Source: Allobosea sp. 47.2.35 | Lineage (GTDB): Bacteria; Pseudomonadota; Alphaproteobacteria; Rhizobiales; Beijerinckiaceae | Length of the DNA stretch: 64,000 bases | Assembly: GCF_024655635.1 (NCBI RefSeq) | Contig: NZ_JANLGI010000014.1 | Span: forward strand, 90,016 to 154,015 | Direction of reading: 5' to 3' | Shown here: one piece after another, positions 46,101-53,555 of the stretch | How positions within the stretch are numbered: the stretch's first letter is position 1 | How the letters are laid out: each line of letters opens with the position of its first letter | Translations under genes and position numbers: made by a program | Notes under the pieces: model-generated | What the model was told of the DNA's origin: nothing | Seen by the model: only the letters and a program-made list of their open reading frames with translations | Databases searched by the model: none

Positions 46101-48979
46101 CTATAGGTGATGACGCGATGGTAGCCGATCGCGGGCTGCGCGCTGCTGTCGAGATTGAGCGTGGCATTGTTCAGGAGGAGATTGCCATTCACCCGCGTCG
46201 TCGCGGAGCCCGGCGACGAGTTTCCGTAGCCGTGTAGGCGGTAGTCGTAATTGCTGCTGGCATCGAGTGTCAGCGTACCGTTGACGATGAGCCGGGAGTC
46301 ATCGGACGGCTTGATCGTGCCGCCGCCATGGGCGGTCAGGTTGCCGTTGACGGTGAGCGACGTCAGGCCCGAAGGCGCGAGCGTGCCGCCACTGTTGATC
46401 ATGGTCGCGCCGATGGTGCCGCCGCCGGTGACAAAGCCGCCGTTTCCGATGGTGACGGTTCCGCCGAGCTGCGCGGTGCCCGCCATCTGCAAGGTGCTGC
46501 CCGCGACCGTGGTCTGCCCTGAGAAGTGGCTGCTGTCGGCGGACAGAATGGTCGTGCCGGCGAGCAGGTTGATGGCGCCAGCGCCGGAAAGCGCGTGAGC
46601 AAAAGTATAGCCGGGCGTGTTGTGGTTGAAGACAAGTCGGCCGGTGCCGGCGCCGAAATGGATGCCGCTGGTCAGCGTGCCGGCGGCGGCTGCTGCCTGC
46701 CCTGCTGCCGCGCCGATATTGATGGTGCCGAAGCTGCCAGCATTCCGGGCGAGTTCGATGGGGCGGCTGCCGCCCGCGCTCACCTTGCCGCCATCGGTGA
46801 CGGTCAAGGTGCCGCTGCCGGAATTGCCGACCGTGAGCATGGTCGTCGCCAGGCTTGCGCCAGCGCCGCTCACCAGTGCCGATCCCGCGCCGCCATCGCC
46901 GAGCGTGAGAGCGCCGGCTCCGATATGCGATCCGTTGCCGATGATGCTGACCGTGCCGCTGCCGCCAGCCACAGTGCCTGCGTTGATCGCGCCGGCCTGG
47001 ACGTTGCCTCCGGCAGAGACCGCGAGGCTGCCCAGACCCTGGTTGCCGACCACGAGCAGTCCGTCCAGAGTCCATCGCGATCCAGCTCCGGCGACGGAGA
47101 CAGTTGCGGCCGAGCCCGCGCCCTCTGCTATCCCGGCCTTCGCGGCCGTCAGCTGGGCGCCGGGCGCGAAGGCGAGCGTCCCCGCGCCGATCGCTATGTT
47201 GCCGCGAAAGGCGGTCGGGGTGCCGCTGAGCGTCCAGGTGCTCGCGCCGGTCTTGTTGAAATCCGAGAACCCGAGATATTGGTCGCCCAGTCCGGCAAGA
47301 GCGAAGCTGGCATTGGTGCCGCCGCCAAGGATGAGGGCTGCGTTGCTGCCGCCATTGACCTTACCGACGAGGTTGTAGCCCGCCTGCAGCTCGACCGTGT
47401 TGCCGCTGCCGTTGAGGGCAATCGCGGCGCCTTGCGCACCGAAGACGGGCCCCTGGCTGTCGCCGCCACGCACCTCTCCGGCGATGATCAGGGATGTGCC
47501 GCCGCGCAGAACCTCGATTCCGGAGCCGCCATTGCCGCCGGGGCCGTTGGACGATGTCTGCCCGAGCCCGCCGCGCCCGCCCCGGACCTGCGCGCCGTTC
47601 TGGACGGTGATGGTGGCCCGGCCGTCGATGAAGATGCCGGCGCCACCGCCGCCGACCGACTGGGTGCTTCTGGCATCGCCGCCGGTACCGCCCACGATGC
47701 TTCCGCTCGTGGTGACGGTCGCGTCGCCGATGACGCGGATGCCATCGCCGCCCCAGCCCGGCAGGCCGAAAGGTCCGCCGCGACCGCCCGCGCCACCCAG
47801 TGTCTGGCTGTCCCAGGATAGAGAGATGACTGTGCTGCCCCCGCTCGCCGCCATGACCTCGATGCCGGAGCCGCCATTGCCACCGTTCCCGTCGGCGCCC
47901 AGATTGCCCTGGTTGGCTTGCGGCATCGGGTAGCCGTAGGTCGAGCCCGCATTGCCGCCGCCACCGCCGCCGCCCCCCTCGCCGCCATTGCCGCCGCGGG
48001 CGGTCGTCGCGAAGAGATTGAGCTGCCGCCCATAGGCCGAGAACAGGCCGGCGCCGCCCGCGCCGCCATTGCCGGCGCCGCCGCCGGCCCCGCCATCGCC
48101 GGGATACCAGCGTGCGGTGACCGTGCAGATGCCGCGGCCATAGCAGATCGTTGTCTCATAGGCTCCGGAGCCGGACCCACCGTTGCCACCGTTGCCGCCG
48201 CGGCCGCCATTGCCGCCCTGCAGAACCGCATTCGTGCTCGTCACGACCAGATTGGAGGGCGTGACCCAGTGAATACCGCCCAGGATGGGGTCGGCCACCC
48301 AGCCGGCGCCGGGCAGTGCCAGTCCGGAGCCTCCGCCGCCGCCCCCGCCACCTCCGCCGCCACCGGCGCCGCGGTGCCCTATGAAGGGGTCCCTGTAGGA
48401 GTCGCCGCCTTTCGCCCCGGTCCCGCCGTCGCCGCCATTGCCGCCGGTCAGGTTGATCGTCTGGCCAGCCGTCAGCAGCGTGCCGGAGAAATCGAGGCCG
48501 GCGGCTCCGCCACCGCCGCCACCGCCGCTGCCGCCATCATGTCCCGGCGCGCCGCTCCCACCATGGGAGGGCGAGCCGCCCGCCGAGCCGGACTGCCCGA
48601 TATGCCCGCCATATCCGGGCGGGATAGCGGACAGGATGGGTGCGCCATTGACTCCACCACCATGGCCGCCGCCATGGCCGCGCGCGCCGCTGCCGCCCTT
48701 GCCGCCGGAAGACCCGGAGCCGGATTCCGCGTTGGCTCCGCCACCGCCACCACCGCCACCGCCGGCACTTGCGCTTGCGGTTCCGCCGCCGTGGCCACCT
48801 GTCGGGTGGCTGGCGCCATGGGCACCGCCAGTTCCACCTTTGCCGCTCACTTGCCCCCAGGCAGGCAAAGCGAGAGCAACCGGCGCACAAGCTCCGGCGA
48901 GCGCTGCCAGAACGCGCAGCATCGCGGTCGAGGAGGCGAAGCGGCCTGATCCGTGGACGGGCTGGAGCCGGGCGATCAT
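43157..48979 (-). CDS. Giant Gly-rich autotransporter with PATR repeats
   Basis: A 1940-residue type V secreted protein. A signal peptide (about residues 20-43, ending LPAWGQ) follows a 19-residue N-terminal extension. Residues ~45-520 are dominated by GG-rich repeats resembling silk-like or PE-PGRS-like low complexity. A beta-helix follows, with at least four autotransporter-associated repeats of the type GAGTLLLTGTNSYSGG. A pertactin-type linker leads to a ~280-residue autotransporter barrel ending FNARFAVRF. The upstream serine hydrolase gene ends in TAA directly before this ATG, so translation is probably coupled. It should be displayed on the cell surface; its ligand is unknown. Confidence 0.9.
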   Translation of the reverse strand: MIARLQPVHGSGRFASSTAMLRVLAALAGACAPVALALPAWGQVSGKGGTGGAHGASHPTGGHGGGTASASAGGGGGGGGGANAESGSGSSGGKGGSGARGHGGGHGGGVNGAPILSAIPPGYGGHIGQSGSAGGSPSHGGSGAPGHDGGSGGGGGGGAAGLDFSGTLLTAGQTINLTGGNGGDGGTGAKGGDSYRDPFIGHRGAGGGGGGGGGGGGSGLALPGAGWVADPILGGIHWVTPSNLVVTSTNAVLQGGNGGRGGNGGNGGSGSGAYETTICYGRGICTVTARWYPGDGGAGGGAGNGGAGGAGLFSAYGRQLNLFATTARGGNGGEGGGGGGGGNAGSTYGYPMPQANQGNLGADGNGGNGGSGIEVMAASGGSTVISLSWDSQTLGGAGGRGGPFGLPGWGGDGIRVIGDATVTTSGSIVGGTGGDARSTQSVGGGGAGIFIDGRATITVQNGAQVRGGRGGLGQTSSNGPGGNGGSGIEVLRGGTSLIIAGEVRGGDSQGPVFGAQGAAIALNGSGNTVELQAGYNLVGKVNGGSNAALILGGGTNASFALAGLGDQYLGFSDFNKTGASTWTLSGTPTAFRGNIAIGAGTLAFAPGAQLTAAKAGIAEGAGSAATVSVAGAGSRWTLDGLLVVGNQGLGSLAVSAGGNVQAGAINAGTVAGGSGTVSIIGNGSHIGAGALTLGDGGAGSALVSGAGASLATTMLTVGNSGSGTLTVTDGGKVSAGGSRPIELARNAGSFGTINIGAAAGQAAAAAGTLTSGIHFGAGTGRLVFNHNTPGYTFAHALSGAGAINLLAGTTILSADSSHFSGQTTVAGSTLQMAGTAQLGGTVTIGNGGFVTGGGTIGATMINSGGTLAPSGLTSLTVNGNLTAHGGGTIKPSDDSRLIVNGTLTLDASSNYDYRLHGYGNSSPGSATTRVNGNLLLNNATLNLDSSAQPAIGYHRVITYSGALSPSNGTFVIGTMPSTGPVAYTYQVDASQAGKVDVLVGANGLNILQLWGTTSAGGADGVWSAANPNWFNLGGSTTTSWGGGYGVFRGPGGIVTLDHSNGPLSAVGLQFAGGDYTLTGDSLNLHGYNNGGVVITTPEIRVLDGETARINATITGTAGLEKTGDGLLILGGANSYSGGTIVSSGTLQISADGNLGAGSGDLTLDSGALHTTANMASSRAVVLRGTGAIETNAGTTLALSGPVSGAGGLIKWGDGTLLLTGNNSWAGGTLITAGTVQAGASMVLPGMTDWLLTGGKLDLNGHDLSMRLVAGTGGEIALGSANLMVRQADDSLYAGSITGSGRLLKEGAGTLLLTGTNSYSGGAVIRDGTLAVIADANLGQAGSTLAFDGGGRLATLADFASNRPMTVSGTGTIDTAAGTGFAFGGSIGGNGNLVKEGRGTLTLTGNSSGFAGSTTVSAGTLVVNGTLGGGLDILAGGRLQGSGTVGPTIIQSGGAIAPGDSIGTLSVTGDIRFERGATYEVEVSPGGTSSDLIHASGKARLFGGSVVHVGEDGLYRPNQRYTIITADQGVEGRFDGVNSRYLFLDPRLDYDANTVSLTLLRNDLSFAAIAQTRNQAQTALGLQSLGDTHPLWLSFTQLRDVTEARRAYDSLSGEIHATAKAVVIEGSQAVRGAVSDRLLAVFDGIGAPRIATLAYASGQGAVAAPAGEGFALWARGFGSWGQTRGDGNAASVTRSSGGLLAGFDIPLASGARIGALAGYSRSTFEVAGRGSQGTADNYHVGLYGGAELGGFRLTGAATYAWHELSTRRTAAFSGFGEALRSDYDARSFQAFGEIAHRFDLGRVAFEPFANLAYVNLRSGDFAETGGVAALSARAQSTSVTFATLGLRAETRFDLGNTAMRLGGTLGWRHATGDVTPLSQHAFSGGAPFSIAGTPIARNTLAVGASLALNLTADADISMAYDGQLAQRASDHAFNARFAVRF

Positions 48980-50188
48980 TTACGGCCCTGCCGGCGCCAG
49001 CTCCGCCGCCAGATCGCGTATGGTGGTTCGCAACCCCTCGAACATGGCGAAATCGACCTTGCTCGCGACGACGAAGATGCCGAGCCGGCGATTAGGCGAA
49101 AGCACGACATAGCTCATGAAGCCGCCGATGCCGCCGCTCTTGCCGAGGAGAAGCGGCACCCGGTCCTTCGGCCGGCTGACGACCCAGCCGAGTCCCATGC
49201 CTTCGGAATCGGTCGCCTCGACGCCGACCAGCCGCTTGAGCCCGTCATGCGGCCGCCAGAGCGCATGCGCGAGTGTCCGTGCCGGCCGTCCCGCTGCATC
49301 GTCGGCAAGGTGCCAGCGCATCCACCGCACCATGTCGTCGGCGGTCGTGTAGATGCCGGCGCTGGCCTGCATCACCTCGCTCGCCTCCCAGTTCGGATCG
49401 GGCTTGCCGAACGGGTCGAGCCCGGTCATCAGCCGCGGCTTCTGCGCATCGGACAGGCGCAGGGTCGTATCCGCCATGCCGAGCGGCCGGGCGATGCGTT
49501 CGCCGACCAGCTCGGCGAATGGCTTGCCGCCGGCCTTGCCGAGAGCCTCGCCGAGCAGTCCGTAGCCGAGATTGGAATAGATCGCGGTCGTCCCCGGACG
49601 ACAGGCGGGGCGATTCCCGGCGATCCAGTCCCAGTAATAGGAGGCCTTGTAGGTCGCGAACGGATTCGGTTCGCCCGGCGGCGTCGCCGGGTCCGGCAAT
49701 TCGCGCGGCAAGCCTGCCGAATGGGTCGCAAGATCGAGCAAGGTGATCGGCCGGTCGTCGAAGACCAACGGCGCCTTGCCGGGCGGAGCATAGCGCGCGA
49801 GCGGAGCGTCCAGCGCCAGCTGCCCGCCGGCGGCCATGGCCGCCAGCACGTCGGTGGCGAAGACTTTCGAGACCGAGCCGACGCGGACGATCGAGCGGCC
49901 ATCCGGTTCCTTGCCGCTCCCCGGTGCCGTTTCGCCATAGCCGGTGACGAAGCTGTCCTCGCCACGCACCACGGCCAGAACCAGCCCGGGCGCCCGGGCA
50001 TTGAGGAACATCGCGACGCCCGCCATCGACGCCGCTTCGCGCAGGGCAAGGTCCTCGGCAGCGGCCCGCTGCGGGTTGGCGAGTGCCGCGATCGCGAGAG
50101 AGAACGGAAGGGCGAGCCGTGCGACCGCGCGCATCGGCATGCGTCGCGGTCTCGAGCCGTCGGGGAGAGCGGAACGGCGAAAGGTCAT
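48980..50188 (-). CDS. Serine beta-lactamase-like hydrolase (class C / AmpH-EstB fold)
   Basis: A 402-residue exported serine hydrolase with SxxK in SVSK, the Tyr motif YSNLGYG and the third-box GKSGG, the triad of class C beta-lactamases and D,D-peptidase-like esterases. The signal peptide is visible as ARLALPFSLAIAALANPQRAAA. ATG 50188 is the most sensible start: the frame opens back to 50248, but the proposed regulatory repeats lie there. No strong ribosome site is seen. Co-transcription with the autotransporter suggests a periplasmic or surface role, perhaps cell-wall remodelling or maturation of the passenger. Confidence 0.82.
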   Translation of the reverse strand: MTFRRSALPDGSRPRRMPMRAVARLALPFSLAIAALANPQRAAAEDLALREAASMAGVAMFLNARAPGLVLAVVRGEDSFVTGYGETAPGSGKEPDGRSIVRVGSVSKVFATDVLAAMAAGGQLALDAPLARYAPPGKAPLVFDDRPITLLDLATHSAGLPRELPDPATPPGEPNPFATYKASYYWDWIAGNRPACRPGTTAIYSNLGYGLLGEALGKAGGKPFAELVGERIARPLGMADTTLRLSDAQKPRLMTGLDPFGKPDPNWEASEVMQASAGIYTTADDMVRWMRWHLADDAAGRPARTLAHALWRPHDGLKRLVGVEATDSEGMGLGWVVSRPKDRVPLLLGKSGGIGGFMSYVVLSPNRRLGIFVVASKVDFAMFEGLRTTIRDLAAELAPAGP

Positions 50189-50253
50189 AGGCAAGGCGAA
50201 TCCGTCGAGCGATACCCGCATTGAGATCGTGCGGCGGCCTGGCAGCAAGTGCC

Positions 50254-50285
50254 GTTCGACGAACCGACATGCGGGTTCGACGAAC
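50254..50285 (-). promoter_or_regulatory. Paired 11-bp direct repeats, candidate LytTR operator
   Basis: GTTCGACGAAC occurs at 50254-50264 and 50275-50285, exactly 21 bp apart, that is two helical turns. On the minus strand the units read CCGTTCGTCGAAC and CGGTTCGTCGAAC. The first contains CCGTTCGTC, the AlgR core of the LytTR family. The pair sits 66-97 bp upstream of the hydrolase start and 75 bp beyond the stop of the GAF-LytTR gene. Confidence 0.65.
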
Positions 50286-50360
50286 GGCGCCTCGCGTCGA
50301 ATTCATCGTGAGAAATCAGTTAAAGGACAGAGCCGGCAGATATCGAATCAGCTGCGGCAC

Positions 50361-51296
50361 TCACACGCCGAGCCGCTTTCGCAGTTCCTGGCGGTACTGG
50401 CGCGACACCGGCCAAGGCTCCGCCACGCGATTGAGACCGATCGTCCAGGACTCGCCCATGCGCCGGTCGAGGCCGTTGACATGCTGCAGGTTGACGATCG
50501 CCGTCCGGTGGATGCGCAGGAAAGACGCCGGCGGCAGCATGCCCGTCCACAGCGCGAGCGAGCGCAGGTCCAGCACGGCCGAGCCGTCCTGCAGCCAGAC
50601 CTTCACATAGTCCCGCGCCGAGCGGACACCGAGGATGGCTTGCGGCTCGACGCCGATGGTCTGCCCCGGCCGGCGCAGATAGATCAGCGGAACGAACGGC
50701 TTCGCCGCATCGGCGCGGGAGCGCCCGCTTGGAAGCGAGCCGTAGCGCGCCAGGGCGATCAGGTCGGCGCATTGGAACAGGGCGGCTATCTCCGCGGCGA
50801 GCCAGCGCCGGGTTGCTATGGTCGCGTCGAAGCCGATGCAGGCCCGCAGCCGTCCTTCATGGAAGACCGGAACGCTGAGCACGCTCTTGTCGTTCTGCCG
50901 GAGCATCTCGACCTGGAGCGTGCGGGCCGGACGCGGCAGATCGGCGACGCGGTTGATCATCACGGCCTGGCCTTTCACCAGGAACTGGTGAAGCCAGGCG
51001 ATCATCGCCACCGGCGTGTTCTGCAGGTCCTCGACATAGGATCTGACGCCGTGCCGGCTCCATTCATGGGTGTTCCGGAAGCGCAGCAGATCGGCGTCGT
51101 ACTCGAACATCCAGGCCCGGTCGGCTCCGGCGAGCGCGCCGATCTCGGCCAGCGCCGCGGTGATCGCGATATCGACAGGCTCCCGGAACAGCCATCTGGC
51201 CATATGGTAAGACCAGTTCGGCACTGCCCCTTCGCTATCTGCCGCCGCTGGATGGACTTCATAGGCGGCATCGACCGCGGGAGCCGGACACTCCAT
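50361..51296 (-). CDS. GAF-LytTR transcriptional regulator
   Basis: A protein of about 311 residues. A GAF-like sensor domain spans ~30-180 (FEYDADLLRFRNTHEW, KSVLSVPVFHEGRLRACIGFD), and a C-terminal LytTR DNA-binding domain spans ~210-305 (ARDYVKVWLQDGSAVLDLRSLA, FLRIHRTAIVNLQHV). LytTR domains bind tandem direct repeats through beta strands. ATG 51296 has AAGG about 10 bp upstream; the open frame extends to TTG 51344. The gene lies just upstream of the hydrolase-autotransporter operon with the paired repeats between them, so it is the likely regulator. Confidence 0.8.
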   Translation of the reverse strand: MECPAPAVDAAYEVHPAAADSEGAVPNWSYHMARWLFREPVDIAITAALAEIGALAGADRAWMFEYDADLLRFRNTHEWSRHGVRSYVEDLQNTPVAMIAWLHQFLVKGQAVMINRVADLPRPARTLQVEMLRQNDKSVLSVPVFHEGRLRACIGFDATIATRRWLAAEIAALFQCADLIALARYGSLPSGRSRADAAKPFVPLIYLRRPGQTIGVEPQAILGVRSARDYVKVWLQDGSAVLDLRSLALWTGMLPPASFLRIHRTAIVNLQHVNGLDRRMGESWTIGLNRVAEPWPVSRQYRQELRKRLGV

Positions 51297-51397
51297 GCAA
51301 GGCAGGACCTTCTGTTGGCGATAGCCCGAACCAGTCACAGCCAATCCGGCTGAAAATCAAGACCGACCGGACGATTGCACAGCCCGGCCCTGCGCCG

Positions 51398-52024
51398 ATG
51401 GCAAGGGCGCTCCCTGAGAGCGGGAGCGTGCCAGCTGCCGGGTACCAGGGCCTCGAATGCGGGCGGGTGGCGGTCAACCTGTCCTCGGCCGATTTCTCCG
51501 ACGCGCGCCTCGCCGCCAGGATCATTCGCATTCTGGAAGAGGCCCGCGTTCCCCCGGCACATTTCGAGGTCGAGGTCACGGAAACGGTCTTCCTGGCGCG
51601 CAGGACGGCAACGGCGTCCTTCATCCTGAGCGAGTTGCATAAGGCCGGCGTCTCCATCGCGCTCGACGATTTCGGCACGGGTTTCGCCTCGCTGATCCAT
51701 CTCAAGCAGTTTCCCGTGGACCACATCAAGATCGACAAGAGTTTCGTGCAGAATCTGATCTGCGACGACGGTGACGCTGCGATCGTCGCCGCCATCGTGA
51801 ATCTCGGCCACGCCATGGGCATACACATCACCGCCGAAGGGGTCGAGAACACCGAGCAGATGATGCGCCTGCGAGAAGTCGGCTGCGACTTCGTGCAAGG
51901 CTACCTCTACGCGAAGCCTCGCTCCGGCGCCGAGGTGCCTAAGACCATCCAGGATTGGCCCCTGCGCCAGCTTCATGGCGCCACCGGAGCCGACAAGGGC
52001 AGGTACGTCCGTAACCTCCGCTGA
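51398..52024 (+). pseudogene. Truncated EAL-domain (c-di-GMP phosphodiesterase) remnant
   Basis: A 208-residue frame with the C-terminal two thirds of an EAL domain: VAVNLS, EVTET, DDFGTGFASL, KIDKSF, ITAEGVE and QGY. The first ~90 residues, including the EAL motif that gives the domain its name and a metal ligand, are missing. The upstream sequence bears no relic of them. It cannot be a normal phosphodiesterase. It may be a decayed gene, or a truncated protein with a binding role. Confidence 0.7.
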
Positions 52025-52102
52025 CGCGCGTGACCAGTTACGCGGCCGGCCGGAAGGCCGCCCTATCGGGGCCGGGAGCGAAGCGAACTGGCGTGAGAAA
52101 AA

Positions 52103-52192
52103 TGGCGGACAGGGCGGGATTCGAACCCGCGATACGGTTTCCCGTATACACACTTTCCAGGCGTGCGCCTTCAACCACTCGGCCACCTGTCC
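52103..52192 (-). tRNA. tRNA-Ser(GGA)
   Basis: On the minus strand GGACAGGTGGCCGAGTGG begins the molecule. The anticodon loop is CTGGAAA (anticodon GGA), a long variable arm (TATACGGGAAACCGTA) marks it as a class II serine tRNA, GGTTCGAATCC is the T loop, and the 3' end is CCTGTCC-G-CCA with CCA encoded. The acceptor stem pairs perfectly over 7 bp. Confidence 0.95.
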
Positions 52193-52376
52193 GGCGCGCT
52201 GCTTATGACTGCCGGCCCGCCATCTTTCAAGGGCCGAGATGCAGGGTTTTGCACAATCGCGATAAATCGCACGCGATCGGTTGCGATCCGCGGCCGGCAG
52301 GGTCACATCTGGGGGCCGGTATGCCGGGCGACAGGACGCGACGCCGTTCGCGACCGTGGAATGCGACAGGGAGCGG

Positions 52377-52700
52377 ATGGTGCGGTTTCTCCTGCGGTTG
52401 ATCGGTTACCTGTCCGTCGCGGCCGGCTTCGTCACGCTGGTGATCGATGGAGCGAGGTCGATCGCCAATGCCGGCTTGCGTTTCACGCCGGTCGGCGAGG
52501 TGCTGAGCGGCGTCATCCAGGAGCGCTATCAGCTCATCCAGCCGGCAATCGAACGCAATATTCATCCCTGGCTCTGGGACCCGGCCCTGCTGACGCTGTT
52601 GCGCGCGCCGGTCGCCCTGGCCGCGCTCCTGCTCGGCTTTGCGTTGCTCTGGCTGGGGCGGCGTCCGGATGAAGTGATCGGCATCGTCACGCGTCGGTGA
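52377..52700 (+). CDS. Small conserved-type membrane protein of unknown function
   Basis: A 107-residue protein with two predicted membrane helices (LLRLIGYLSVAAGFVTLVID and LRAPVALAALLLGFALLWLG) and a charged loop of ~45 residues between them (GEVLSGVIQERYQLIQPAIERNIHP). ATG 52377 has GGGAGCGG upstream. It is convincing as a gene from start, length and codon use, but I do not recognise a family with known function. Confidence 0.6.
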   Translation: MVRFLLRLIGYLSVAAGFVTLVIDGARSIANAGLRFTPVGEVLSGVIQERYQLIQPAIERNIHPWLWDPALLTLLRAPVALAALLLGFALLWLGRRPDEVIGIVTRR

Positions 52701-52779
52701 TGACGACCCTGCGCTCAGACCCCTGTGAGAACCGGGTGCGTCGGCTTACATAGGCGTCGAGCCCGAACGAACGGAGCGA

Positions 52780-53439
52780 ATGATGTTCTCCCTGCGCAAG
52801 AAGACCGAGATCCCGACCGCCGCCGAGGCGCTGCCCGGCCGTGCGGCGGCGATTCCCACCGCCGAAACCCATTTCGTCAATGGCCGCTCGCTGGCCGGCC
52901 CCTATCCCGAAGGGCTGCGCAAGGCCGTCTTCGGCCTTGGCTGCTTTTGGGGCGCCGAGCGCAAGTTCTGGCAGAGCGGCGAAGGCATCTGGGTGACGGC
53001 GGTCGGCTATGCCGGCGGCTCGACGCCCAACCCGACCTATGAGGAGGTCTGCAGCGGCCTGACCGGCCATACAGAGGTCGTTCTTGTCGTCTTCGACCCC
53101 CAGAAGATCGCCTATGAAGACCTGCTCAGGATTTTCTGGGAGAACCACGACCCGACCCAGGGCATGCGCCAGGGCGGTGATATCGGCACACAGTACCGTT
53201 CCGCGATCTACACCTACGACGCCGCGCAGCAGGAAGCGGCCGAGCGCTCGCGCGCCGAGTACGGCAAGGCTCTGGCCGCTGGCGGCTACGGTCCGATCAC
53301 GACCGAAATCCGCGAGGCGCCGACGCTCTATTTCGCCGAGGATTATCACCAGCAATATCTCGCCAAGAACCCGGGCGGCTATTGCGGCCTGGGCGGCACC
53401 GGCGTGGCCTGTCAGATCGGCCTCGGCGTCGAAGCCTGA
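52780..53439 (+). CDS. msrA: Peptide-methionine (S)-S-oxide reductase
   Basis: A 219-residue MsrA with the catalytic GCFWG motif (Cys55) and resolving Cys residues in the tail ([15 protein letters not shown]). The ~45-residue N-terminal extension is usual in alphaproteobacterial forms. It repairs methionine-S-sulfoxide in the cytoplasm using thioredoxin. Two adjacent ATG codons (52780, 52783) are possible starts. A clear terminator follows. Confidence 0.95.
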   Translation: MMFSLRKKTEIPTAAEALPGRAAAIPTAETHFVNGRSLAGPYPEGLRKAVFGLGCFWGAERKFWQSGEGIWVTAVGYAGGSTPNPTYEEVCSGLTGHTEVVLVVFDPQKIAYEDLLRIFWENHDPTQGMRQGGDIGTQYRSAIYTYDAAQQEAAERSRAEYGKALAAGGYGPITTEIREAPTLYFAEDYHQQYLAKNPGGYCGLGGTGVACQIGLGVEA

Positions 53440-53443
53440 CGAC

Positions 53444-53473
53444 AAGGGGAGGCATTGCCTCCCCTTCTTTTTT
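53444..53473 (+). terminator. Rho-independent terminator of msrA
   Basis: AAGGGGAGG, loop CATTG, then CCTCCCCTT, a 9-bp perfect stem, followed by a T tract CTTTTTT. This is the best intrinsic terminator in the window. Confidence 0.9.
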
Positions 53474-53555
53474 GACCTGTAGAGTTCCTGATATGTTCTT
53501 GCGTTGCCGCTGAAGCTTCGCTAGCTTTCCCAAGGGGCAGGGGAGCGAAGCCGAA

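Noticed and set aside
47419..48847. CRISPR-like or minisatellite array in the repeat-rich autotransporter DNA
   Set aside because: Repeats are coding (GGX) units of irregular length without spacers; the frame stays open throughout.
47918..48949. Long Ala- and Pro-rich plus-strand frames across the autotransporter
   Set aside because: These are the complement of Gly codons (GGN giving CCN). They have no start signals and no folded-domain features.
50254..50285. Simple inverted repeat as a terminator of the GAF-LytTR gene
   Set aside because: No T tract follows. The exact 21-bp direct repeat and the LytTR core fit an operator better, although the dyad could serve in both ways.
52025..52102. 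Attachment site next to tRNA-Ser
   Set aside because: No duplicate of the tRNA 3' end and no integrase gene is visible in the window.
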